Of a stretch of DNA of 64,000 bases, positions 24,198 through 32,142 are shown in pieces (position 1 is the first letter of the stretch; every line of letters starts with the position of its first letter). The notes beneath the pieces were generated by a model. That model was not told the DNA's origin. It did no database searches and saw only the letters and a list, made by a program, of their open reading frames with translations. Location of the stretch: assembly GCA_951812525.1 (NCBI GenBank), contig OX638316.1:1376506-1440505 (forward strand). The letters run 5' to 3'. The stretch is from an uncultured Poribacteria bacterium (lineage in GTDB: Bacteria > Poribacteria > WGA-4E > WGA-3G). Position numbers and translations under genes: made by a program.

Positions 24198-25205
24198 ATG
24201 GAAAAACACATGAAATTCATTCTTTACGCACTTAGCGCGCTACTCGCTTTCGGCATCCTCTCTGCCGCCATCGCAAAAGCACCGACAACCGCCAAAATCG
24301 TATTTTCATCAAACCGCGATGGCAATTCCGAAATTTACATCATGAACCCGAATGGGTCTGAGCAGATAAATCTAACCAAACATCGTGCCTCCGATTACAA
24401 TCCCGTCTGGTCGCCGACAGGTGCGCAAATTCTTTTTGTTTCTGATCGACACGGAACCAAGGATCTTTATCTTATGAATGCAGACGGGACGAATGTGCGT
24501 AAAGTATTCCAAAAATTAGTAGGTAGACAATCCCCAACTTGGTCGCCTGACGGAAAACAGTTGGCGTATCACCGATTTGACAAACTCGCTATCTACATCG
24601 CCTCAAATGACGGAAAAAAGGAGGAGAAACTTACAAGCGGTTTGTGGCCCGTGTGGTCCCCCAACGGTTCTGAGATAGCCTTTGTTGCCGACGAAAAGTT
24701 TGTGTTCCTTGCTGAGGGTGTACTCCAAGTCGAGAACGCCAAGATTCAGATTACCAACCTACAGACCAACGCCGAAGAGCCACTCCTACCGGGAAGAAGA
24801 TTGATGTTTAGTCCCGCTTGGGCACCCAATAGTAATAAAATAGCCTTCTCTTGGATAAATCTGAATGCTTTAAATCTCTTAGCAGGTAAAGATCCCGCGG
24901 ATGCCGAGGCTGTCTATGTTGTGAACCGAGACGGCAGCGGACTCAAGCAGATTGTTGATGCAGATGACGGCGCAACGTCCAATCCTATCTGGGCACCACA
25001 AGGAGACGAACTCATTTACGAAAAGGATATTCGTGAAGACACACACCTTTTCAAAATCGCTTTGGACGGAGATGCCTCGGAACAACTCACACACCAAGGC
25101 GATAACTTCAGTGGGGACTGGTTCGATCCGGCGTTTGCCTTGCCCGTTTCACCACAACCGCAGTTGCTAACCACAACATGGGGCAAAATGAAAACTGGAG
25201 ATTGA
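24198..25205 (+). CDS. Secreted PD40/TolB-like beta-propeller protein (second copy) with W-K tail
   Basis: 335 residues; ATG 24198 or ATG 24210 (M-K-F-I-L-Y-A-L-S-A) could start it, neither with a clear ribosome-binding site. A signal peptide ends about residue 28 (A-I-A-K-A). PD40 blades follow: I-V-F-S-S-N-R-D-G-N-S-E-I-Y-I-M, P-V-W-S-P-T-G-A-Q-I, P-T-W-S-P-D-G-K-Q-L-A, P-V-W-S-P-N-G-S-E-I-A, P-A-W-A-P-N-S-N-K-I-A and P-I-W-A-P-Q-G-D-E-L. The C-terminus ends P-V-S-P plus L-L-T-T-T-W-G-K-M-K. Same fold, length and tail as the protein at 6314, though clearly diverged. An exported binding platform is likely; partner unknown. Confidence 0.85.
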   Translation: MEKHMKFILYALSALLAFGILSAAIAKAPTTAKIVFSSNRDGNSEIYIMNPNGSEQINLTKHRASDYNPVWSPTGAQILFVSDRHGTKDLYLMNADGTNVRKVFQKLVGRQSPTWSPDGKQLAYHRFDKLAIYIASNDGKKEEKLTSGLWPVWSPNGSEIAFVADEKFVFLAEGVLQVENAKIQITNLQTNAEEPLLPGRRLMFSPAWAPNSNKIAFSWINLNALNLLAGKDPADAEAVYVVNRDGSGLKQIVDADDGATSNPIWAPQGDELIYEKDIREDTHLFKIALDGDASEQLTHQGDNFSGDWFDPAFALPVSPQPQLLTTTWGKMKTGD

Positions 25206-25218
25206 AAACAGGTGATTT

Positions 25219-25249
25219 TTGCAACTTTTCCGGACAGATAGTGTATAAC
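25219..25249 (+). promoter_or_regulatory. Shared promoter-like module before the 25339 gene
   Basis: TTGCAACTT and GTGTATAAC are spaced exactly as in the module at 30111-30141 that precedes the paralogous gene at 30340 (19 bases between TTGCAA and TATAAC). Confidence 0.35.
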
Positions 25250-25338
25250 AAGGTACCAATAACGCAAACACCTACTTTGCCAACTGGGAGATCGTCTTTT
25301 ACCCGCTCACACGAATACAACACCTACAAGGAGATATG

Positions 25339-26259
25339 ATGGAAATCAAACCTAAAAGTATTATAGGCATACTCGCACTTTTGGCAGTTCTCGGAATCGC
25401 CACTCTCTCTGCGCTACAGGCAGATTCTTACACCTTCAGTGAAACAATGGAATTCAAGCCCATAACACCAACCGTCCCCGAAACATATACTGGTTTCCAA
25501 ACCGTGCAAGCACTGATGAATGCTTATGATGCACAATATAACCGTAGGTACTCAAAAACCACAGTCACAGCTGGCAGCAAATCCAGTCAATTCACACTTT
25601 CAGAAATAGATGCACGTTATCCGCGAGCAGCGTGGCTTCAGATGCTTCTGAAGAAAGGCATCACCATAAAGAATTTCCACGAGTACGCCTCCTCCCTGTC
25701 AAAGCGACATACGCTGGCATTTCTGGAAGACAATCCAGACTTACGGAAAGCTGGGATCCTCGGTATTTCGCCAACAGATAACTGGGAAACTTATAAAGCA
25801 GCTTATATTGATAAGTTGGTAAGCATTAATACCCAGATCCAGAATTCCGTAACGGCAATAGAAGCTTCCAAAGCACGGATAGAAGCTGCTAAAACGAGAA
25901 TAGAAGGCATCAGATCGGATAGGAATCCAACAGTTCCTGATGCTCTAATGGTTCCTGATGTTTCCAAAATTAATATTCCAACACCTCCCAACGTTCCAAT
26001 AAGCCCGCGTGTTCCGCAGCATCTTATTGATCTTACAGAACTCGAAGAGATGACGTTTCCAACACTGCAAAGCCTCGTGAACCAGCTGCAACAGACAATG
26101 AAAGATTTGGAACGCCAACACAGATGGAAGGATGTGGAACAAGTTAGAGAGATTTTGGAACACGTCAAGGAGATGCTGAAACAGACCGAAAAAGTGAATC
26201 CCTCTCTTAACGAACCAAAGTGGAACATGAAAAAGACATCACGCTACCCGCCTCTGTAA
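25339..26259 (+). CDS. Exported protein of unknown family (paralogue A)
   Basis: About 306 residues. ATGs at 25336 and 25339 are adjacent; the second has the better distance to AAGGAG (25328-25333). An N-terminal signal peptide or anchor spans about residues 7-28. The centre (about 85-160) contains the block F-T-L-S-E-I-D-A-R-Y-P-R-A-A-W-L, then L-Q-M-L-L, N-F-H-E-Y, K-R-H-T-L, L-E-D-N-P and P-T-D-x-W-x-T-Y-K. The same block occurs in the protein at 30340. The C-terminal third has a helical stretch, a Pro-rich segment and a predicted coiled coil. Located directly upstream of an ABC-2 permease gene. No known domain recognised. Confidence 0.75.
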   Translation: MEIKPKSIIGILALLAVLGIATLSALQADSYTFSETMEFKPITPTVPETYTGFQTVQALMNAYDAQYNRRYSKTTVTAGSKSSQFTLSEIDARYPRAAWLQMLLKKGITIKNFHEYASSLSKRHTLAFLEDNPDLRKAGILGISPTDNWETYKAAYIDKLVSINTQIQNSVTAIEASKARIEAAKTRIEGIRSDRNPTVPDALMVPDVSKINIPTPPNVPISPRVPQHLIDLTELEEMTFPTLQSLVNQLQQTMKDLERQHRWKDVEQVREILEHVKEMLKQTEKVNPSLNEPKWNMKKTSRYPPL

Positions 26260-26299
26260 GACACAAACACGTCTTGCCTATGCTATAAGGAAACACCAG

Positions 26300-27718
26300 A
26301 TGTTAATGACGCTAATTCAGAAAGAGATTATGCACCATATTCTCAGCGTCCGATTCGTCGCGCTCCTTCTGATGTGTTTGTTACTCATCCCACTCACCCT
26401 TTCTATCAATTATCAAAATTATCGTCAAAATCTCGTTGACTATCAAGAAGCCGTCAAACTCGCAAACCTCGAAGAGAAGACAGTAAACCCAAAGATGCCG
26501 CTGGAACCAGAGATTGAAGTTTCCAAACTCTTTCTCAAACCAACGCCGATGAGCGTCTTTGCAAACGGATTAGGGGACGCATTGCCAAGTTACCTTGGGA
26601 TGACTCGCAATGGGATTATCCAAGGGGCTTCAACGTTAGCCTCAGATTCTCTTGCCTACCTCTTAGGACACCTCGACTTTCTTTTTCTTGTAGGTACTGT
26701 TTTCAGTTTGCTCGCGCTGCTGTTTACCTTCGATGCAGTTGCCGGGGAGCGGGAAGCAGGCACGCTGCGGATCACCTTAGCAAACTCCCTGCCACGTGAT
26801 CTCTTTTTGTGGAGCAAACTGATCGGCGGATATTTGGTGTTTGTTGTTCCGTTCTTGGTGTCGCTTCTATTCGGTTTACTCGTTCTCGTCTGGCAAGGCT
26901 TTCCGCTTGGTGAACCCGAAATTTTTCCACGAATCCTTAGCCTTACCCTCGTTTCGCTACTCTACATCGCAGTTTTCTTTGCAATAGGGACGGTAATTTC
27001 CACCTACTTAGACAATGCCAAGACAGCACTCATCGTTGTATTTACTTTCTGGGTGTTTGCCGTGCTGATTACGCCACGCGTTGGGTTTCTCGCAGCGAAA
27101 TTCATTTCACAGACACAAACTTCGCAGAGTATTTATCTCGAAAAGACAGCACTTCGCGAAAATATCAACATAGAACTCGAAGAGAAAAAAAGGAAGATAC
27201 ACCAAGAACTCTGGAAAAATCGTCCTCAATCTTCTTTAGAAGAACAGATAGCAATCGGAAAAGAGATGGATGAACAGATGAAACCTATTGAAGAGGAACT
27301 TCGGCAGGAATTCAAGGAGCATGCTGACGAAATAGACAGGCGTTACAAGCGTGACAAAGCGCGGCAAGAAGGCGTAGGTGAAACCCTCTCCCGAATCACA
27401 CCGACATCTTCCCTAACCTATCTCGCTACAAATTTAACACAAACCGGAAAACGAAAAAGAAGCAACTACTTCCAAGCGGGCGAACGCTATTATGATGCCC
27501 TTCATGCAGATTTGTTCAGTAAAATTGTAGATCACGCCACCACAAGAATGTTCAATCCAGAAACTGACATTGTCAAAATCACGCAGCCACCCCCTTTGGA
27601 AATCCCAACCTTAGCGGAAACACTCCGTCAATCGGTAGTGGATATACTGCTGCTCTGCTTCTTTGCGGTTGCGTTGACAACCGTGTCATTTTTGAAATTC
27701 TTCCGTTCCGACATTTGA
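26300..27718 (+). CDS. ABC-2 type transporter permease (first of three)
   Basis: 472 residues, AAGGA upstream of ATG. One N-terminal span (about 15-37), a large extracytoplasmic segment, then a cluster of spans about 125-265, and a final span about 445-465. The first cytoplasmic motif G-E-R-E-A-G-T-L-R-I-T-L-A-N-S-L-P-R-D (about 148-166) is shared with the permeases at 35870 and 37329. The second half has a long charged coiled-coil-like region (about 285-380). It belongs to the ABC-2/DUF3526-like group, which moves substrates outward with an ATPase partner; the only ATPase in the region is at 31295. Substrate unknown. Confidence 0.83.
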   Translation: MLMTLIQKEIMHHILSVRFVALLLMCLLLIPLTLSINYQNYRQNLVDYQEAVKLANLEEKTVNPKMPLEPEIEVSKLFLKPTPMSVFANGLGDALPSYLGMTRNGIIQGASTLASDSLAYLLGHLDFLFLVGTVFSLLALLFTFDAVAGEREAGTLRITLANSLPRDLFLWSKLIGGYLVFVVPFLVSLLFGLLVLVWQGFPLGEPEIFPRILSLTLVSLLYIAVFFAIGTVISTYLDNAKTALIVVFTFWVFAVLITPRVGFLAAKFISQTQTSQSIYLEKTALRENINIELEEKKRKIHQELWKNRPQSSLEEQIAIGKEMDEQMKPIEEELRQEFKEHADEIDRRYKRDKARQEGVGETLSRITPTSSLTYLATNLTQTGKRKRSNYFQAGERYYDALHADLFSKIVDHATTRMFNPETDIVKITQPPPLEIPTLAETLRQSVVDILLLCFFAVALTTVSFLKFFRSDI

Positions 27719-27961
27719 CTTAAAATTCCCACTGGGCAGCCTACTAACAGCAAAATTCTCCTACCTCTCTATTCTGCACAATTTTCACTATCCTTTCTCA
27801 TTTGAAGTGTCTCTAATAGACAAAATCCCCGATTTTTTCATTAAAATTCAGACTTTTTATATCACCCATCTTGTAAATACTCTGTTGTCGCAACAAGTCC
27901 GGCTATGATTTAGGAGTAAATCGAAACCTTTTTATGAGATAAATTGTAAAGGAGAAGAAAA

Positions 27962-29200
27962 ATGCATAAGAAATGGGTTGTTTACAAAAGTATTTCACTC
28001 TTTTTATTTTTGGTACTGCTCCTTCCTGGGTGTGCTATACCTACTTATATGGGTGGCACCAAGAAGATCCGCCTTACGTTAGAAGGTCCAGAACAGATTC
28101 CGGTTCAGGCATCTATCGTGCCAATTGCGTTTCCTACTGGCGAGTTCCTTAAATGGAAATCCCTCACAAATCTAAAAGAGGTAGAAAAAGAAAAAGATCA
28201 TCCTATGTCGGTATTTCAGGGTTTTCTCCCTAAAAAATCCGTCTCCGTCGGCGAGGCGTGGAAAATTGATCGTGAAGCTGCACTTCAATTGCTCAAGCAA
28301 CTTGCTGAGAAACCCCAATTTGAAATGCACATCAGTCCTGGCACTATGAAGCTCCAGATCGGTAGCAAAACTTTCAGGAGAGGGGGTGACACAGATGGAT
28401 TGTGGGCATTGCTTCGCGCATACGACGACGCTTACGCCGAAATTGTCTTCCGCATTCACGCCGAGTTTGTCTTGGAAGATGGCTTTTTTACACCCTCACA
28501 ATTTGCAGGACGTCTTATTCTCGACAGACACTCGCAAGAATTAACTTACTTTGAGATGCTTGTCCCACCAAGCACGCTTAACTTTGATGTCAATTGGAAA
28601 CTTTCAGATATACGTGTTATAACTAGCACTGGTGTTTCTCAAATTGAGATGACCGCTGGGAAAGATGTCACCACAGAGATTGCTTTCTTAGAAGAAATCT
28701 CTGTGAAACAGGCAGAACTCACACTCGCAAGACGGTTTTACAAAGCACAAGAAATTGAATGGGTGCCTTTGGGTGAGGCAGTAGAAAAAGCAAGATTGCT
28801 GGACCGTCCCATTCATGTTGTTTCAGCGGACGGCACCTTTATGGATGAGTCGTGCTGAGGCAGTGGGAAATCCCTGAGGGCAGTTGTCCTCTCCGATAAG
28901 AAAACAATCAAGTATCTGAACGCTAATTTTGTTAATGTCTGGGTTTTAAATCGCGATCTCAAACGCCACCGAGATGCCAAAAGTATTGACGGCATCTCAC
29001 CTTTGGAACGGACAATCATTAGTGGATGGAATAAGGGATCTCCGGTAGATTGTCAAGTGATTTCAAAAGACTTAAAACTGCTTATGAGCCTACCTTTTAA
29101 CGACTTTATGAGCAAATCTGCCTCCTCGTTTTATTCTAAAGGCGGAAGTCTCTATCGAGACATTTTGAAAGGTTCATTAGTAGGAGGAAATCCGGAATAG
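27962..29200 (+). CDS. Candidate selenocysteine-containing thioredoxin-like lipoprotein
   Basis: The frame runs 298 codons to a TGA at 28856 and continues in the same frame with protein-like sequence for 113 more codons to TAG 29198, giving 412 residues if TGA is read as selenocysteine (U299). The N-terminus is a lipoprotein signal (lipobox L-P-G-C). The segment around the TGA resembles a thioredoxin-like fold: L-G-E-A-V-E-K-A, R-P-I-H-V-V-S-A-D-G, then S-C-U-G-S-G-K-S-L-R, V-V-L-S-D-K, and L-N-A-N-F-V-N-V-W-V. The Cys-Sec pair falls where redox-active thiols are expected. A hairpin with SECIS-like geometry follows (28876-28891). Alternatives are a nonsense mutation or sequencing error. No Sec machinery genes are in the window. 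Confidence 0.7.
28876..28891 (+). promoter_or_regulatory. SECIS-like hairpin after the in-frame TGA
   Basis: GAGGGC (28876-28881), loop AGTT (28882-28885), GTCCTC (28886-28891): a 6-bp stem with one G-U pair. The apical loop starts 23 bases after the TGA and has G as its second base, which fits the published bacterial SECIS rules of spacing and loop guanine as I recall them. Confidence 0.55.
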
Positions 29201-29296
29201 ATGAATTCCTATCAGCGCCTACGCAAAATAACAGTGATGCTGAATAAGCCTTGGTTATTCCATGGATGACACCAACACCAACACAAGGAGCATCAA

Positions 29297-30016
29297 ATGA
29301 CTAAATCTAAGCGGTTAGTTGCTTTTCTGGTCTTTCCTCTCATATTTCTATCATTGGTTATCTTGGTCCTATTTATAGGAAAAATTGAAAACTCACAAAC
29401 GGATAGATCAGGTTTCACCGTTAATCCTACCGGACATTTAACAGTTGATCTGGAGTTTGGGACGATTAATATAGAGACCACAGACCAAGATCATATCAAT
29501 ATCACCACCACAAAGAAATGGAAAGCAAAGTTATCGGCATGGCAACCGAAGTTTGTCGAATGGATTAGTAAACTGCCGGGGGACTTTGAGATTACAACTA
29601 AAAATGGCGACTCGGACACCCAATCAGATATTCAAATTGAGGGAAAGTTCAAGCGTGGGCGAGAACATTGGCAAGACGGATTAAAGTGGTTGACAATTGA
29701 CCTGCGCGTGACAGTGCCGCGCCAATATAAGGTCACGCTCAAAACTGCCTCTTCCGGGGATATTCGCGCAGAAGTGACAACACAACCACAATACCCATGG
29801 ATTTTGAACACAGCCGAAAACGGAGAAATAGATGTAACGCTCCATCCAGATATCGCAGTTGACGTAGATGCCCAAACGCAAGGCAACATCTCAAGCGACT
29901 TTTCCATTCAATCTCACAGAAATGTCGAAAATATGTTAAAGGGGACGGTTAACGGCGGCGGACCGTTACTGAGATTGCGCGCCGATGCCGGTGAAATCCA
30001 CCTGAGGAGAAAGTAA
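29297..30016 (+). CDS. Membrane-anchored DUF4097-like beta-rich protein
   Basis: 239 residues, AAGGAG upstream. One N-terminal hydrophobic anchor (about residues 8-28, L-V-A-F-L-V-F-P-L-I-F) is followed by repeated short beta strands of the type seen in DUF4097 putative adhesins: L-T-V-D-L-E-F-G-T-I-N-I-E-T, V-T-L-K-T-A-S-S-G-D-I-R-A-E, L-N-T-A-E-N-G-E-I-D-V-T and L-R-A-D-A-G-E-I-H-L. These form a right-handed beta-solenoid-like sheet outside the membrane. It sits between the candidate selenoprotein and the paralogue B gene inside the exporter region. Function unknown. Confidence 0.75.
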   Translation: MTKSKRLVAFLVFPLIFLSLVILVLFIGKIENSQTDRSGFTVNPTGHLTVDLEFGTINIETTDQDHINITTTKKWKAKLSAWQPKFVEWISKLPGDFEITTKNGDSDTQSDIQIEGKFKRGREHWQDGLKWLTIDLRVTVPRQYKVTLKTASSGDIRAEVTTQPQYPWILNTAENGEIDVTLHPDIAVDVDAQTQGNISSDFSIQSHRNVENMLKGTVNGGGPLLRLRADAGEIHLRRK

Positions 30017-30110
30017 TTTTTTCACAGAAAGTTGAAAATCACATCCGCGCTGAAACGCACGACTTTGGAAAATACCTGAGATAATCCACCACCTGGCAAT
30101 GCCATCCTGT

Positions 30111-30141
30111 TTGCAACTTCCTTGAAGAAATGGTGTATAAC
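30111..30141 (+). promoter_or_regulatory. Shared promoter-like module before the 30340 gene
   Basis: TTGCAACTT (30111-30119) and GTGTATAAC (30133-30141) with the same spacing as at 25219-25249. Confidence 0.35.
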
Positions 30142-30209
30142 TAAGCATAGAGCAGAGGCAGTTTTTATCATCTTTTTTCGCTTAAAATTCAGACTTTCTG
30201 CGAAATAAT

Positions 30210-30236
30210 GCAACCTTTCCACCCCCAAATCGCGTC
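30210..30236 (+). promoter_or_regulatory. ECF sigma-type promoter before the 30340 lipoprotein gene
   Basis: GCAACC (30210-30215), 17-base spacer, CGTC (30233-30236). The flanking TGCAACCTTT and CGCG bases are shared with the element at 41922-41947 in front of the ECF sigma gene. Confidence 0.5.
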
Positions 30237-30339
30237 ACTATGACATAGGCTAAAATATCGTTGGTAGCTAAACCTGAAAAAATAGTATGAAGGGATACAA
30301 CATCTCTCAGGTTACAAGTAATAAAGGAGGTACGGAACG

Positions 30340-31089
30340 ATGAGAAGTACTTTTCACAATATAGGTCTCCCACTCTTCACAGTTTTGGGACTCGCCATTT
30401 TTTGGGGTGGATGCGCCTATTCATTCACACACAGATATGAAACCGGATCATCGGATATGATGTTACGTGAATCCGCTCAATTTGAATGGGGAGGACTACA
30501 CGTTAACGAAGAGTATAACGGTCCCCAAAACGCACAGGAACTGATGAAAGCCTTCGACACGAATTACAATAGTGGATATTCAAAGACCGAGGTGAGCGTA
30601 TTTCGTAAGGTCGCCGGCAAAGAAACCACAGATTATAGTAGCGAATTTACAGTAAGTGAGATAGACGCACGGTATCCACGGGCAGCGTGGCTTCAGATGC
30701 TTTTAGACAGAGGCATCACTATAGAAAATTTCCACGAGTATTCAAGGTACCTATTAAAGCGCCACACTTTAGTGCTTCTCGAAGATAATCCGAATCTGCG
30801 GAAGCGCAGAATTCTCGACATCCCACCGACAGATGATTGGCAAACTTACAAAGAGGCTTACATCAACCAGTTGGTAAAGGATTACGACGAGCAGCAGAAA
30901 AAGAAACAGAAAGCAGCAGAACGGACTGAACGCCCCAAGGCACATATCGAACACGACCAAGTGAAGATTGAGAATTCTCGGAGGCATCTTGGACACACTA
31001 CAAAACATATTGAGTACATACAAGGAACCGTAGCCGCACCCAAAGCACCAATTCCGCCTCAGGCACCAATTCCGCCTCAGGTGCCATAA
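30340..31089 (+). CDS. Lipoprotein of unknown family (paralogue B)
   Basis: 249 residues with AAAGGAGGT before ATG. A lipoprotein signal ends in W-G-G-C (about Cys24). The body shares the block F-T-V-S-E-I-D-A-R-Y-P-R-A-A-W-L, L-Q-M-L-L, G-I-T-I-x-N-F-H-E-Y, K-R-H-T-L, L-E-D-N-P and P-T-D-D-W-Q-T-Y-K with the protein at 25339. The C-terminal third is a charged, Lys/Gln-rich helical region followed by a tandem P-P-Q-A-P-I / P-P-Q-V-P repeat at the very end. Two promoter candidates precede it. Family not recognised; the strict conservation of the central block suggests a defined domain. Confidence 0.75.
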   Translation: MRSTFHNIGLPLFTVLGLAIFWGGCAYSFTHRYETGSSDMMLRESAQFEWGGLHVNEEYNGPQNAQELMKAFDTNYNSGYSKTEVSVFRKVAGKETTDYSSEFTVSEIDARYPRAAWLQMLLDRGITIENFHEYSRYLLKRHTLVLLEDNPNLRKRRILDIPPTDDWQTYKEAYINQLVKDYDEQQKKKQKAAERTERPKAHIEHDQVKIENSRRHLGHTTKHIEYIQGTVAAPKAPIPPQAPIPPQVP

Positions 31090-31231
31090 GATAGAGGGCT
31101 CCTTGTCCACCTCTATAGTACACTTTTTAGATTATTCTGTTCCGACAGACTGCGGGGTTACACACCATCCACTTCAACTAAGGCACTCTGCAAACACACC
31201 ATTAACGACACAGAATAGGCATGTGCCTCAC

Positions 31232-31260
31232 TTGAAAACCCCGCAGATTTCTGGTATCAT
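31232..31260 (+). promoter_or_regulatory. Sigma70-type promoter for the ABC ATPase gene
   Basis: TTGAAA (31232-31237), 17-base spacer, TATCAT (31255-31260), with TGG directly before the -10 box as in extended -10 promoters. Predicted leader about 28 bases. Confidence 0.5.
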
Positions 31261-31294
31261 ATACGCAGAGGAAAATCAACCGTAGGAGAAACTC

Positions 31295-32029
31295 ATGTTA
31301 GAAACCCGCGACCTCACGAAAGTCTATAACGAAAACGTTTTAGCCGTCAACAATTTGAATCTGAAAGTAGAAGATGGCGAAATTTATGTCGTCCTCGGTG
31401 CAAACGGTGCCGGGAAAAGTACGACAATCTCCATGCTCCTGAACTTCATCGAACCCACAAGTGGCACCGCACTCGTAGATGATATCGAGATCCCGAAGTT
31501 TCCACTGGAGGCAAAAAAGCATCTCGCCTACGTCTCAGAGAACGTGGAACTCTATCGTAACTTCACGGCGCGGCAAAACCTCTCCTTTTTCGCAAAACTC
31601 GGCGGACGCAAGAAAGTATCAAACGCCGAATTAGATGCGACCCTCGGACGCGTGGGTTTACCGGAAGAAGCGTTCACGCGACGCGTTAAGACCTTCTCCA
31701 AAGGGATGCGCCAACGTCTCGGTATCGCCATCGCAATTATGAAAAACGCACAAGCCGTCCTGCTCGATGAGCCAACTTCGGGCTTGGATCCGAAGGGCGG
31801 TGCTGATTTCCTGAACCTACTACGCCAACTCAAAGAGGAAGAGAAAGCCATCTTCATGTCCACACACGACATCTTCCGAGCAAAGGAGATCGCTGATAGA
31901 ATCGGTATCCTCGTACAAGGCAATCTGGAGCGTGAATTGACGCGCGAAGAGATTCAAGAAGAGGATCTTGAGGCACTGTACCTGAATTACGTTGCCGGAT
32001 ACGAATCCGAGGAAGACGCAACTGAGTAA
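31295..32029 (+). CDS. ABC transporter ATP-binding protein
   Basis: 244 residues, GTAGGAG upstream. All ATPase motifs are intact: Walker A G-A-N-G-A-G-K-S-T (about 36-44), Q-loop region Y-V-S-E-N, signature F-S-K-G-M-R-Q-R-L (about 135-143), Walker B A-V-L-L-D-E-P-T-S-G-L-D-P (about 155-167) and a switch histidine in S-T-H-D. It belongs to the CcmA/DRA exporter group that works with ABC-2 permeases. The only ATPase among three permeases, a NEW3-domain protein and a TolC-like channel, so it probably powers one or more of them. The next gene follows with at most about 110 bases of repeat between them. Confidence 0.92.
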   Translation: MLETRDLTKVYNENVLAVNNLNLKVEDGEIYVVLGANGAGKSTTISMLLNFIEPTSGTALVDDIEIPKFPLEAKKHLAYVSENVELYRNFTARQNLSFFAKLGGRKKVSNAELDATLGRVGLPEEAFTRRVKTFSKGMRQRLGIAIAIMKNAQAVLLDEPTSGLDPKGGADFLNLLRQLKEEEKAIFMSTHDIFRAKEIADRIGILVQGNLERELTREEIQEEDLEALYLNYVAGYESEEDATE

Positions 32030-32040
32030 AGGAAAAAACA

Positions 32041-32142
32041 ATGGAAGAATGGAAGAAAAGGTGGAAGAACGGAAACCGGTTGGAAAAGAGAATGGAAGAA
32101 TTACACCTCCAATCCTCTAATCTTCCAATCTTCCAATCTTTA
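32041..32142. repeat. GGAAGAnTGG repeat element, possibly extending the next reading frame
   Basis: Tandem ATGGAAGA units at the left (32041-32070) and CTTCCAATCTTCCAATC at the right (32122-32138) are imperfect inverted copies. The element is in frame with the following gene and, if translated, would add a Trp/Lys/Glu-rich segment before its signal peptide. Confidence 0.5.

Larger units (their letters stand above)
30017..30339. other. Intergenic region with two promoter-like elements
   Basis: No credible gene is seen in these 323 bases. They hold the TTGCAACTT/GTGTATAAC module, an ECF-type promoter match, and the 15-base string TAAAATTCAGACTTT that also occurs near 27842 upstream of the candidate selenoprotein gene. 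Confidence 0.6.

Noticed and set aside
28856-28858. TGA as an ordinary stop, making a 298-residue protein plus a separate small gene at 29003
   Set aside because: The downstream part has no ribosome-binding site, is in the same frame, and completes the domain; readthrough fits better, though a pseudogene cannot be excluded.
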